Source: Tetracladium setigerum (lineage: Eukaryota > Ascomycota > Leotiomycetes > Helotiales). Taken from it: a stretch of 64,000 bases of DNA. Below the pieces are notes generated by a model, which did not search any database, had not been told where the DNA came from, and saw nothing but the letters and a program-made list of their open reading frames with translations. The position numbers were made by a program, and so were the translations under genes. The stretch spans positions 248,001 to 312,000 of the forward strand of contig PZJY01000012.1 in assembly GCA_031472005.1 (NCBI GenBank), written 5' to 3'. Each line of letters starts with the position of its first letter. Position 1 is the stretch's first letter. This document shows positions 34,882-46,714 of this stretch, in pieces.

Positions 34882-37568
34882 TCAATTTTAATATTAAAAG
34901 AACTCAGACTCAGAGCCCCGCCAAAACCTTCTTTTTGTGGTGTGGAGACAGACCCAAGACAGAATACAGGGCAGGCACGTCCGAACAAAACAATACATGG
35001 GAGGTGGGATCAATTGAATAATGGAAAGGGGGAATGAATATTGGGATACTGTATCGATTGGCGTTTTTTCTCGGTGGCTTGATCATTGTACGGCGTTTTT
35101 CTTTGGTGGGATTTTATAACGTGGAATGTTATAGCACCGTACATACCTAGGTACATCGTTGATATGCGTGCATACTGCATAGTATTTAGTTAGCCTACGG
35201 CCGTAAGGGCTGTTTCTTCTTGTATTTGTTTGGCCTAGTCAGCCCTTTTTATTCCCATCATCATCATCCTTACCAGAGAATTCTTTAGGCTCAAATCAAT
35301 AATGAATGATTAATCAACAAAATATTTTTATGGGGAAAAGTAACAAGGCCCCCAAGAAAAAAAGTGAGAAAAGGGCGAACATTAGTCGTATGAATACGAG
35401 TAGGTAAAGTTACAATGTACCAATATTTTGCCTTGTTTAGATCTAGATCCAAGAACAACCAGGCCGATATGCGGATCTTGATAAGAATACCGAGGTACTT
35501 GGGGTACAGTGTACAGTAGTATACTCCAGTTATTGAGGGGATGGATGAGGCTTGGAGAGAGTCTAGGGTAGATAGGTACCTAGGTACTGTAAGGTGGGTA
35601 GGTTAGGTACTAGGTAGGGTAGGTACTTAAGGTATGTACCAGGTAGAACTTGCTTGCCCGACGGACAAGATGCATCGTGAATAACAAGCTTGTTGCTGCA
35701 ACGACATGGTTGTAAGCTCGCTGCATACGAAGGGTACATATACTGCATACAGCACAGTACAGGGCACAGTACCGTACCGGACCGTACTTTACCGTCGTCT
35801 GCCGACGCTGTACAGCTGCACAGTAATGGAAGTCAATATATTAGTTCAAAGTACAGTAGAACAACTCACAACATCATCTGTTATTTAAAAAAAAACTCAA
35901 AAGATTTAAAAACAAAAACGGCAAATAGTCAAAAATTCAATTTAAAAATTCAATATCTTTTGAAGGTTCTTGTTCGCTCGTCCATCTCATGCTTGCATAC
36001 TTCGCCGATACTGTAGCTAGCTAGGTATGTAGGTTCATGCACACTATCTGCAAAGCTTACTCGAGCGCATTATTCGAGAAGACTGTGAAGAAGAAATAAT
36101 GCGACAGGCGATCCGAGGACGCATGGAAAGGTATGTAAATCTATATATACACTACACTACTCGTACAATACAATGACTAGGTATGTACGATCTTACTTCC
36201 ATCTGATCTTTCTTTTTTTTTTTGCTAAACCAAACATGTTTCCCGTCACCAGTGCCAACTTCCGTTTCCGAGGTTTTGGTTCCGGTCAGGTTAGCCTACT
36301 TCCATACCAATGCCACGTTTTGATTAGCTAGAGGTGCAGCCACTCTCACTCAATATTGTACCGGAGATACTGACTGTACAGTACTGCTCTTACTGAGACT
36401 CAAAGAGGGAAGTGTCGTTTGATGGGGGTGGCGTCACACAATGAATGACTTGCTTGGCCTTATTTACTAATGCTCGCGTCCACCTCCCCTGACCAGGCCA
36501 TGGCATTTCGAAGATCAAACTCCTCCCTCTCCCATCAAAGCTTCACACTGATTGATCCTCCCACCAGAACATGCACATATGATCCGACTCTTTTTCCTTT
36601 TCCCTCATTCCAAGAAATGCATTGCCGTGATAATTTAACTGCAAAAGGCATTGAGTGAAGGTCCGCCAGCCCAAAAACGTTGCGTGATGCCAGTATTGGG
36701 GCAATTTGGGGGTGGTTTTTGGTGTTTTGGCCACACCTCCATGAAACGACTTGGCGTATGGACAAAGTGGGTTATCAGGCCATGAGAAAGCAACTTTCTC
36801 CCATCCTGAAGGGATCCTGAAGGGCTGAGGCCCAGGCATTATCCCCCCTTCACACTTGCTGAAGTAGTGCTGCTGGAATTTTGCAGTGAGTAGGAGGAGC
36901 ACTGCTGTAGGAGAGGGAGGTGGCCACGCCAGGCCGAACCCAGCCCAGCCCACCAGCCAGCGCAAGCCCATCAACGTTGTTTCTGAAGTTGTTACGGAAA
37001 CGGTGATGGGTCCACGCAAGGTGCGTTTGGGATTTGTGATCTTTAGCGCTCGTGCGGATTGATGGTGGAGTGAGATGGTCTGTCGTAAGTTGAATGGTGC
37101 AGACAGACACAGACAGAGCCTCCTGTTTTCTTTCTTTTCTATCTTTGGCTCGCTCACTCGCTCCCTTTTCTCGTTGACTGTTGACGTTCTCTTCTCTTCT
37201 CTCCCGCTGTCTGTTCGTCGATCTTACTTTCTTGGTGGTTGTGCGTATACTTTTTTACATCTGCTTGATTTCGATGTCGAGTTGATGCTGTCAGTCATTC
37301 CTTGATTGTCCGTCCCTTTTTCCTTCTCTGCGCCGCTGGTCGATCAACATATACCTCGTCTTTTTAATCAATCAAGAACGCAATATCTGCTGAGCGGATT
37401 TTCGAAAGTTGCGACGTACTTTCTACAATCAAACACTGTCTTTTTCTGGATCGGACTTCATTTTCAATTCCACACACTACCATTACTATACCCAACCCAC
37501 CACCACATACACACCACATATCCATTTAACCACAACATAACACAACAAACCTCTCTCTTTTATCCAAA
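34882..37568. other. Long AT-rich gene-free region
   Basis: About 2.7 kb. Rich in TAGGTA/TACCTA steps (35570-35640), GTAC steps (35740-35850) and T runs. The last 400 bp are C/T-rich and probably form the promoter and leader of the next gene. No supported coding or RNA gene. Confidence 0.5.
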
Positions 37569-37811
37569 ATGGGAAACGCATTCTCCGGGCCCGACGCCTT
37601 CAAATTCTTCGGCTTCACCCCCGCCGCCACCGCCGTCTTGCAAGCAGATCCGTTCCTCCTCGTTATCCTGCTGTTGGTTCTCAGTGCCCTGGGTGGAATG
37701 ATCGGTCTGGCCTTTTTCATACATCATGTGACGAATAAGCCGTATAAGAAGCCTAAGCCGAAGGAGGGGGAGAAGAAGAAGGGTGGGCTTAGGGCGGCTT
37801 TGAGGATTTAG
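37569..37811 (+). CDS. Small single-pass membrane protein, 80 residues
   Basis: No family recognised. MGNAFSGPDAFKFFGF leads to a hydrophobic helix (about residues 29-52, DPFLLVILLLVLSALGGMIG followed by LAFFI) and a strongly basic tail (NKPYKKPKPKEGEKKKGG). The start lies in a good context (CAAAATGGG) after a long pyrimidine-rich leader. The early codons favour C in the third position, like the real genes here. The layout suggests a type III-like anchor with a cytosolic basic tail; membrane identity unknown. Could be a spurious frame, but composition argues against that. Confidence 0.6.
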   Translation: MGNAFSGPDAFKFFGFTPAATAVLQADPFLLVILLLVLSALGGMIGLAFFIHHVTNKPYKKPKPKEGEKKKGGLRAALRI

Positions 37812-39104
37812 GTTGGAGGGGTGAAGGGGTGAAGGGATAGATGGGGGATGGGGGATGGGGGATGGGATGAAAGGGAAAGGAATGAAGGAAAGAGGGTAGA
37901 GGCATGGAAGGATGGAAGGATGAGAGAGTTGATGGAAGGGTTGGGGTGGATGGGGATTCATGTTGGAAGAGGCGCATGGAGTGGTTGAAGGATGGATGGA
38001 TGTGGATGCAAACACAACCTTGAGTAATGTGGTAGGTATGTGTGGAATGAAGACAGATCTTATCGGAGTTATTGTTCTTGATCTTGTTCTTGTTCTTTTT
38101 TATTTTCAGAGAACTTTTTTCAGTTGTACATTGGTTTTTTGGGGGGTGTGGATGAATGGATAGAGACAAAGACATCGCCATCGGTCAACGACGAGAGGAT
38201 CTATATACGCGGAAAGGGAAAGGGAGTTTGGATGGATGGATATACCTGCAGATAGTGGAAGAGAAGATATATAAGAGAATATCTGTCGCGGTCGCATATA
38301 GATTGTTGTTTGCTTAGAGTCGCTGTTTTTTTTCTTTTAGTGTCATGGGGGAAATGCTCAGCGCTCTCTCTCTCTCTTTTCCTATAGAATTCATGGGTTC
38401 GTGACGCATGATTTTCTTTCTTTTGTTGTTCTGTTCTGTATTTTGTTCATGTCATGGGAAGGATACTATGGATGAGCCAGTGGCTCTTTCTTCTTCTGAT
38501 TTCAGTAGATTGTGTTATGACGCCTGCTCTTTCTTTTTCCTTTCTCTTATGTTATCTTGTTGTATATCTTGTGTACATTTTCTTGGATGGTGTCGAACAA
38601 TAAATACAAAGAGATTCCGTCCGGCAGGGAAGTACAGATTGCAACTGCATCTACTGCCAACGAGCCACTTCTGCATTCATTGAATCGAATCAGCCAGAAC
38701 GACGGGTGAAGTGGAAGTATGACCTCCATCATCGAACAGCAAGCTATTTCGATTTTTCTGCGTTTACATACAGTTTCCACTTCAATTTTGACGCATATCC
38801 TGCCTCCCAGATTGTGCTTTGTCCTACTTTGGCAGTCTTTGAATGCTAGTACGGGTAGTCACCCTGAGATTTTGTTTCTCATAGCGATGATCCGGACCGT
38901 GAAGAGGTGGGCAGGGCTCGGCATGGTTTTTTTCCTACAATGTAGATTAGCTTTAATGAAGCCGAGGGGGTTCGACCATACGTACCACGTTCCTTTGGTG
39001 ATGGATTCTTGAACCCGAAATTTCCTTCAAGGCTTCTCAGACTTTCCCAATCTCGTCAGCTTTTGCTGCCATCTCTGTAGGTTACTACCCGAACTTTGGG
39101 TATT
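37812..39104. other. Intergenic region with GGATGGG minisatellite
   Basis: Begins with G-rich repeats (GATGGGGG units at about 37840-37870 and GGATGGAAG units nearby), then T-rich sequence. No supported gene before the stop codon of the NOD-like receptor gene at 39105. Confidence 0.5.
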
Positions 39105-42100
39105 TTAGTGTTGGCCAGGCTTTGGAGCACTTGATGAAGCAATTCCTTCTTGGCCTAAACGATTAGATTTATCTTTCCATTCGCTCAACCGCTGCGAAGC
39201 TGAGATCGTTTTCGGATGATTCTCGCCAAAGACTTTCTTAGACAGTTGAACTGCTTCGGCCTGAAGCTGCTGGGCTTCTTCCGATCGGCCTTGATTCCAC
39301 CAAGCTATTGCAAGGTTTTTCATAGTTAAGGTTGTAATCGGGTGCTTCACGCCTAAGACGTCCTTGCATAGTGTCAGCACTTCGGCCTGTAGCTTTTCGG
39401 CTTCGTCTACTCGGCCTTGCCTATTCCAAGTTGTTGCGAGATTCAACGTAGCGGCCAATGTGTCCGGGTGATTCGCGCCTAAGACTTCTCTATATAGTTC
39501 AAGCGCTTCAGCCTCAAGCTGTTCAGTTTTATCTAGTCGGTCTTGCTTTTCCCAAGTTGCTGCGAGGTTCACCATAGCGTTAATTGTGTTCGGGTGCTTC
39601 GCGCCCAAGACTTCCTTATATAATTCCAGCACTTTGACTTTCAGCTGCTCGGCTTCGTCGAACCGTTGGCCTTGCCGCCACCAAGTTGATGCAAGATGCG
39701 CCATAGCTAAGATTGTGTCCGGGTGCTTCGCACCTAAGACTTCCTTAGATAGTTCAAGTGCTTCAACCTGAAGCTGTTCAGCTTTATCTAGTCGGAATTG
39801 TCGCCACCAAGTTCCTGCGAGGCTTACCATAGCCCTAATTGTGCGCGGATGCTTCGTTCCCAGGACTTCCTTGAATAGTTTAAGCGCTTCGACGTCAAGA
39901 TGTTCGGCTTTGTCAAACCAGCCTTGCTCGAAGTAGTATGTCCCAACCCGGGAAAAGAGGTATGGAACATTATCTTTATACCCCTTTGCTTCTTTCAACG
40001 CAGCTGCTTTCAAAGCATGGGGTAAATATGAAGTGCAATCACTCCAAGTTCTATACTCGCCGCTTGGGAACAGATCTCTCATTACAGAAATAGCACTGCC
40101 CGAGAACGTGATTGTTTGTGTCTCACTTAAAGACCGACGAGTTGCCAGATGTGTTAAACGATGCTGTTCATAAGTCGGTAGGCCATCGCCAGCTGTACTC
40201 TGTACTTGGAAGAATGAGAACTCGCAGAGTCGACTAGCTGCCAAAAGTACTTCATTTTCACTGAAACCTGAACCAGCAGCTGCGCGAATGAGCTTGAACG
40301 AAAGGCCCTTGTTATCGAAAAAAGCGATTGTCTTCAGGATTTTCTCTCCGCAAGGGCTTTCTTTTGTGATCTGGTCCATTGAAATAAGCCAGGTATGCAT
40401 AACACTATTCGGCACCTGAAGTCGATAAGGATCTTGGAATTCATGACTCAACAGATCCGATTGTCGAGTTTCAGACTCGTTGAAGAATTTCAGATACTGT
40501 TGCACAGTAATTGTGGTCCTTCTGATGTATGCTGCCGCTTGTGAGATCGCAAGCGGAAAATTCTCCAGAAGCTCTATAAGCAACAGATCGTCGTATCCTT
40601 GTACCTCTGTCTTGTCTCGTCCGCTCATCTCTCGAAAGAGGTCCCAAGACTGCTCAGTGCTCATCGCACCTACTTTGACACCGTGCCTTGTACCCACGAC
40701 GCTGTCAAGTATGCTCTTATCGCGAGATGTCCACAGAATAGTGCCTGTCCTAGGTTTCGGCACAAATCGAAAGAGTTCCGGACCCCGCTGCTGCTGGGTT
40801 TGGGAATTTGAATATGTAGTTTTGAAAATTTTCAGATCGTCCGCATTATCAAGAATAAGCAGCCAATTTGTTTGCTTCTCGATCCATTGCTGTACTGCTT
40901 TTAGCAAATCCTCACCTATCAGATCCGGTGATAGATTTGCAACTCTAGCAATGTCATTGTAACTTCGAGTGAATGTAGCCTCGGAATCCGCGTGGACCCA
41001 GAAAATGGAACATCCAGTCTTTTCTTGGCATCGATACGCATATTCCAGAGCAACTTGAGTCTTGCTAGATAATGTCAACTTAGAATATCAGCAGAGTCAC
41101 ACTCTAGGTACATACCCGCATCCTCCAAGCCCCAGAGTGCAACTGATCGATTGCTCACGAGTGAAGCGAGACGGCGGTCCAAGGCTTTGAATACATCATC
41201 TCGATTGACAAGCCCATCATTTCGATCGAAGGGAATGAAAGTGATGACTTTTTGTTCTAGTTGTGTTAGAATTATCAATAGAGCTAGGGGTTCGCTTACC
41301 ATGACTGTTTCTCTGCTTGGAATGATTCCACTACGCACCATCAGCCAAAGGTCCGCGCATCACATATGCCTGTACCACCTACCTTTACAATATTTTCTGG
41401 GCGAAATTCAAGAACGACTTCAAGCTCATTAGTATTCGTCTAAGAAAAATCTATCTCCGCAAACGTACAATGCTTCTGTTTCAAATTCATTGCACATTCA
41501 TGAGCAGATGACCTTGACTCCTGACCATCCATGTACTCGGCAGTAGCAGCATCTATAAGACCAACCGCTTTGTATTCTTCCAATCCAACCCCCTGGAGAC
41601 CTTGCTGGACATTGAATCTGAAATAACGCTTGCTTTCATACAACAGTCGGTGTCTCTCCACAAAAAGCTTCGCAGTATCCTCTGTCTGCGTCGCAATACC
41701 GACTAACGTCTCGGAAAAGAATTTCAGAGATCCTTCAGCGACAGGCTTCCTCCCAGGATTGCCTGTACCAATCGATATGAAGCATTTCAATAAAGTGCCC
41801 AGTTCCGTTGCTGTATCATGACACCAGATACTTTGTGCCTCATTCCATAGTTGTTCGACCGGATTATTCGAGCCTAAACCTCCGTCAACATACTTTCGCT
41901 TCCGTGGCCCAATTGTAACTGGCTCGAAGAAGCTAGAGGCAGCCGAGGTCGCTCGTGCAGCTTCACAGATGGTAGCCGGAGTGTTGTTCAACGCGTTTTC
42001 GGAGGTGTAGGATCGTAGGAGGACAGTAGTCGTAACCTCGAAGGCTTTCACGCAAACAACTCTAAATCTCGATCAGAACAGAACCGTGGCAAAAGGGAAG

Positions 42101-42645
42101 ACTTACACTTTGCATCTCTCGTTTCCGTCATTCAGCAAGGCTTCTTCAGACAAACCACGCTTCTTAAGAATCTTTTGGATGCACTCCTCAAGAACAACGG
42201 AATCGAATCGGCCTTTGATTTTGCCCCGCCAGTCAACAGGTAAGCCCTTCTTTCCAAAAATTGTTTCGAACATGTTCGTATACTCGTCAATGCATTCGTC
42301 AACGTCCATTTCAAGGCGGCCTAGCATAATAGCAATGATGCTAACAAAGTTAGATCAGCCTTTCAAATCCCAAGTGAACGTACCCTCCTGTACTCGTGCC
42401 ACCGATTAAATCGAAAAGTTCGCATGGCTTCACGGTCGGTTGCCCATCCTTCTTTCGCTCCGCATTCACCTTTTGCATCAGCGCCTTCAGAATTAGAAGT
42501 GTTGAGAGCCCACGAACTCCTCCGCCGTCTGTGCTTATGTGTTAGGACTGTACACTGGAGCCCACGAACCACTATACATACCAAGAGACAGTATACAAAG
42601 TCCATCACGATTCAGAGGGTTATCCGAGGCTTGTATTTGCGCCAT
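39105..42645 (-). CDS. Patatin / NB-ARC / TPR NOD-like receptor
   Basis: Fungal NLR architecture shared with Neurospora PLP-1, which triggers germling cell death. Inferred exons: 42582-42645, 42384-42528, 42107-42340, 41469-42061, 41383-41417, 41300-41330, 41116-41256 and 39105-41064. The patatin phospholipase domain shows the oxyanion loop DGGGVRGLST, nucleophile elbow GTSTGG and the Asp of YVDGGLGSNNP, so the catalytic dyad is intact. A linker (KVITFIPFDRNDGLVNRDD) leads to NB-ARC: the P-loop GLGGCGKTQ is split by an intron, followed by NWLLILDNADD (Walker B) and TGTILWTSRD. The C-terminus has six kinesin-light-chain-type TPRs. One base is missing from the GG at 41125-41126, just inside the P-loop. 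The intron 41418-41468 removes an in-frame stop and has a TACTAAT branch site. Divergent from an unknown gene. Confidence 0.82.
39190..39955 (-). repeat. Six TPR coding repeats of about 126 bp
   Basis: Imperfect tandem repeats of 42 residues (one of 43), each with a variant of A-W-W-x-Q-G-R-x-D-x-A-E and EVLGAKHPxTI. Adjacent copies are close in nucleotide sequence, so the array can expand or contract. In fungal NLRs such repeats are the ligand-sensing, fast-evolving part. Confidence 0.8.
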
Positions 42646-43368
42646 ATCCATCACACGACGAGATTATATTCGAGTATTGGGGAGAGCCTTGCCAGAATGT
42701 TAAAGAATAGCGATTACTTCGCTGACTAGCAAGGCTGGATCAGTGTTCTGTTGGACTTGCTATCATATCTAGCGTTGCACGCAGTCAACATGAGGAGGTG
42801 AGGGATTACGACCGCAAGCAAGCTGCTTGTAATGCGATTTGATGCTGTGGAATGTTTGGCAAAAGATATCGAGGCATTATAACTGAGCCTAGTGAAGTGA
42901 TCACAGCTGAGTTTGTAGCGCGGTTAGCGCCGTCCAAGAGCTCGGAATAGAGCTCTGGTGGGTCAGGTGGGGGATCTTCCCTAACACGTGGGGAATTTCG
43001 GGAGCTATTCCATCGTTGCATATTTTTAATCGCTTACCTAACCTTATTTTTACCCAATAAGGCACAAGCTTTGCGGCTCATAACACTACAAATGATATCT
43101 AGATTATTGACGCCTGCCAATGTAAAAACGATGGAAAGAGACACTGTTCACTACTGACATACCTTTCATCTTGAAAATTGACTGTACATCTTTATCATTG
43201 TAATCTTATTGTTGTTGCAGCGAAATCGTGGTGTGCGTGATTGAGCGATTGAGGGATCGAGGGCTGTGAGGCTATGTATCCATGCTTAGGCAACGACTTG
43301 CTGCATGATTCTCTGACTTCATCAATTTTCAACTTTCATTGACGCATATAAGGTACCCGTGGATTAAC
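42646..43368. promoter_or_regulatory. Divergent intergenic region, NLR / unknown gene
   Basis: 723 bp separating opposing start codons of the NLR gene and the 911-residue gene. Both promoters must lie here. A shared regulatory region is possible; no named site was recognised. Confidence 0.4.
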
Positions 43369-46220
43369 ATGTCATCAGAGAAAGTACTTCGACCAGCTTA
43401 CGTGGTGGATGTGGACGAGAATGGCAAACAGTTGCGTGGGACAGTACGGCATGCCCTGAAAGAGAAGCCGAAGGTGTCACAGCACGACAATGGGCCGAAG
43501 GAAACAGAGAAACCACATGACAATACAGGAGATGAGAGCTCTGGATACTCGCAAGATGTCGAAATTTTCCCACATAGAGAGAAAGATAGAAAGCTAGAGA
43601 GGAGGGAATCACTCCGAGCCTCCAAGACTCAAGCACATCGACCCATCAGCTACCACTCAAGATACGCTGCAAGTGGGAGACATGGTCCTCCGCTGTCTAT
43701 GTCTGCTTATTATCAACACCTACCTTCAGTCACACCATCCTACCCGCCACCTTCCTACCCATCTCCCAACCTGCCTCCCTACCCGCCCACCTACCCGCCT
43801 CCGTCACCTAGCACTTTATATGGGAGCTATGCTGCTACATCCCAAGCTCCTCACATAAAATATTTCAACACACAAATGACACAACCAGATCCTCGGCCCC
43901 TTTCGGAACGATTTAACACTATTCCCAGGAGTCAAGTGCCGGATCCAATTGCTCGGACAGCCTCAGCGTTTGGGGAGAGGGATATCCGTCCTCCATCAAT
44001 GAAAGGGCAAGTTGAGGATACTTATTATGACGACAGCTTTGATTCTAGATTCGGTTATGCTGTTGATTCTGTTCCCAGACCCAAAAGGACCCAAGTGCAT
44101 GACCCGCTAGCTCGACCATTGTCAGCGATTAGGAAGAGGAGAATCCGTTCTCCATCCATGGATGGGCAAGTTGAGGATTGTCATTATGACGACAGCTCTG
44201 CTTCTAGAGTGAGCTATGGAACAGATGTCAAAACCTCCTTCTCAAAAGATAGTGGATATGCTAGTATGGTATCAAAAACACGCCGAACAGGTGCAGATGA
44301 CAGTTATGAGATCCGTGACTCTTCGAAGTGGGGTACCAAATCTGTCGCCTCTGTTCAAAGTCTGGCCACTATGAACACAGTTTCATCAATGAATCCTACT
44401 GCCGCTGGAGGAGCTGCGGAAGAGTTGGCGGAAATGTTAGTCAAGGATGAGTCGATTTGCGGCTTGATCAAGGATGGCTATGATAACATGGAATCCGATC
44501 GTTTCGAACGAAACCTGCGAAGAATTCTCAAGAGTTTCGCATCTAATCTCCGGAGGGAAGCACGAAACGATTTGGAGAAAAGCGCAGTGCGCCTTATCCA
44601 CAACTACAGGGCGTTTGTGATCAGACGGATTAAGACATATCTGGAACTTCCGGATGAGAGACATGCAGCTTCCTTGCACGAGCTACAGAAGCAGAAACAG
44701 TCAAAACTCGCTCTTGAACGGTTCTTGGAAGTCTTGCCAGGTGCAGAGGAAACCTGCGATGAAGCTCAGCTGGAACAGAATGAATCTGGAAGCGATGTTG
44801 AGAGTGATCTCAGCAACGATGAGCAGCCACATCTTCCCACTTTGGAGAAAGTCAAATTGTATCTTGTGTCTTCAAAGGCCTACACGGAATTCAAACAGCA
44901 GTTGGCCGAATTCGTGAGGCCATCTTGTAAGACATACCATCCTACAAATGACACATTAGCTCCAACCGATATACACTTGCGATATGGTAAATTAGTCGAC
45001 CTGGGAGAGGGAAATTTAGCCACTGAAGAGAGCAAGATTTTAGAACCCGATTCAAATACCAATCTAGTCGTGAACTTGACAGAAGTTGGGTCCTTATCTC
45101 AAGAAGACGTGGAAGTTGTGGGGGATGCGCTTCTTGATACACCCCAGCGAGATGAGAAAGAGCGGCTGCAAAGCTTTGAGGGGAAAGAACTCCCTCTAAA
45201 AAGATTGAAACCTGAACAAAGAAAGCCAGATGGGGTCTTGGACATAAGCAGGTCATGGGTTATCTTTATGATCGGACACTTCCTACTCACACTTCAGAAC
45301 CGGTGGTCGAGAATGAGAAGAAGGCCCGTCGAGAAAGGCTCGTCAAGGATCGAATGGACATGTGTAAGTACCTACATATTACATATTTGTATAAGGCTAG
45401 CCAAGAATACTTCTGACTAGCAATAGGCGTGTGGGTGTGAGCTTTTTGCCGACTTCAACAAGTCACCAGAACTAGTGAATAAGTATGCCGCCATTCTGCA
45501 AAGCCCACTAAACGGAAACTCACAAAGCACCACTTCGCAACACTCGACAAATTCCTTAACACCTCCACCTACTGCACATCTCCAATCAAACTCCTCCAGT
45601 ATCTCGGTACAGTCACCTCAAGGTGTGAACGATTCAACATCAATCTCCGCCCAGCAGAGCCCTTCCTTAGCTACTGCTAACAGCGAGCGGGATCTCTCAT
45701 TTCTGGAACTATGCGTCAACACTGGGCCCCATCTAAAAAGCCTCGCCGAAATCGACACGGAGAATATCTCAACAGACGGTGCACTCTTCCAAGCCATCAG
45801 AAAACAATATCTCAGTCTACGAGGTTTCCGCTCTAGATTTTGGCTACTGAAACCCGCAGCCATCTCCTTCGTTCGCGTAAGTCTCATTCTCCCCTCAGTC
45901 AACAGTTCTTACAAAATATATCTACGCAGTTCTCCCTAGAAAAGCGGCACCGCGTAGGAATCCTACAGAAACCCCTTGCGCTCCCACCGAAGAGCGAAAT
46001 CGATGCCAAAAATTGGATTTATGATCCATGTCCACTCGAGGGAGACCTTCCAATTGCAGAAGATCTATTCCTCCACTACCTTCAATGCAGTGAGAGTTCT
46101 GGCGCATTATTCTGGATGCTAAGATTACCTCGGAAGCTCGAAGCCAGTCTGTTGAATACTGCAGCTTCGAATACGTTTGATTTTGAGTGGTGTGGCAGCG
46201 GGGTTGTGGCAGTTCTTTAA
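43369..46220 (+). CDS. Unrecognised 911-residue protein divergent from the NLR
   Basis: Exons: 43369-45363, 45427-45876 and 45930-46220; introns of 63 and 53 nt; frame intact. The N-terminus is charged and disordered, with a Pro/Tyr-rich run (SYPPPSYPSPNLPPYPP) and a duplicated 53-residue segment. The centre is helical (MLVKDESICGLIKDGYDNME, ERNLRRILKSFASNLRREAR), ending in a leucine-rich helix. A Ser/Thr/Gln-rich linker follows. The last 110 residues form a compact block, RGFRSRFWLLKPAAISFVRFSLEKRHRVG and WIYDPCPLEGDLPIAEDLFLHYL. I have seen similar blocks at the ends of unnamed fungal proteins, but cannot name a domain. Its position opposite an NLR suggests a role in the same recognition system; that is only inference. 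Confidence 0.75.
43933..44250 (+). repeat. Two direct repeats, 159-bp period, in coding sequence
   Basis: CAAGTG starts at 43933 and 44092. Each copy encodes QV-x-DP-x-AR, then an Arg-rich step and PSM-x-GQVED-x-x-YDDS. The period is 53 codons, so the frame is kept. The copies differ at many sites, so the duplication is not recent. Confidence 0.8.
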
Positions 46221-46714
46221 GAATGATTTTCAGGGAGCTTTTGGATTTGCTTGTTGGGTTGTTGCTGTCTTGAATAGTCTGTTAATGGCGTATATGTTCA
46301 AGTGGAAGGAAGAGTGATGGGTGAAATAGTGCGCTGTTAGATCTTCTGGTATTTCTGAGCTACTTAGTCATAAAATGATGTAGGATGTGAAGCGAAGAAA
46401 ATTCCCGACGAAAAGACGTAGAGATGTGGCACAAAAATTGGCTCCTTCAATGAAGTAGAAGGGAAAGGTATGCAAAGGTGAGAGTGAGCAGGCCTTCCTT
46501 GAATATTTGAGAACAACTGGACCACAGGTGAGCAACAGCTCTAAATCTGTTTCTAGCTATCCGTGGTATGTCATTGTTGTATCTCGTCTACCCCTCTAAT
46601 TACTAAGTGAAATTTAGGATATTTTACACTTCATTATATACCTCCTCGCTCCGCAATTATCCAACTCTACTGCAACTTCAAACTTCACTCCCTCTTATCT
46701 AGGGACGTACACCT
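46221..46714. other. Convergent intergenic region
   Basis: About 490 bp between the unknown gene (+) and the DUF1295 gene (-). Only 3' UTR sequence is expected; nothing else seen. Confidence 0.5.

Noticed and set aside
35570..35640. TAGGTA-rich stretch as a telomere-like or CRISPR-like repeat
   Set aside because: Irregular spacing, no TTAGGG units, no repeat-spacer pattern; an AT-rich simple sequence common in fungal intergenic DNA.
40480..40962. Plus-strand open frames opposite the NLR gene
   Set aside because: Shadows of a long, motif-rich coding frame on the other strand.
41440..41460. In-frame stop after the patatin domain as evidence for two separate genes
   Set aside because: A canonical intron (GTACGT donor, TACTAAT branch, 41418-41468) removes it, and the next three junctions keep phase into NB-ARC.
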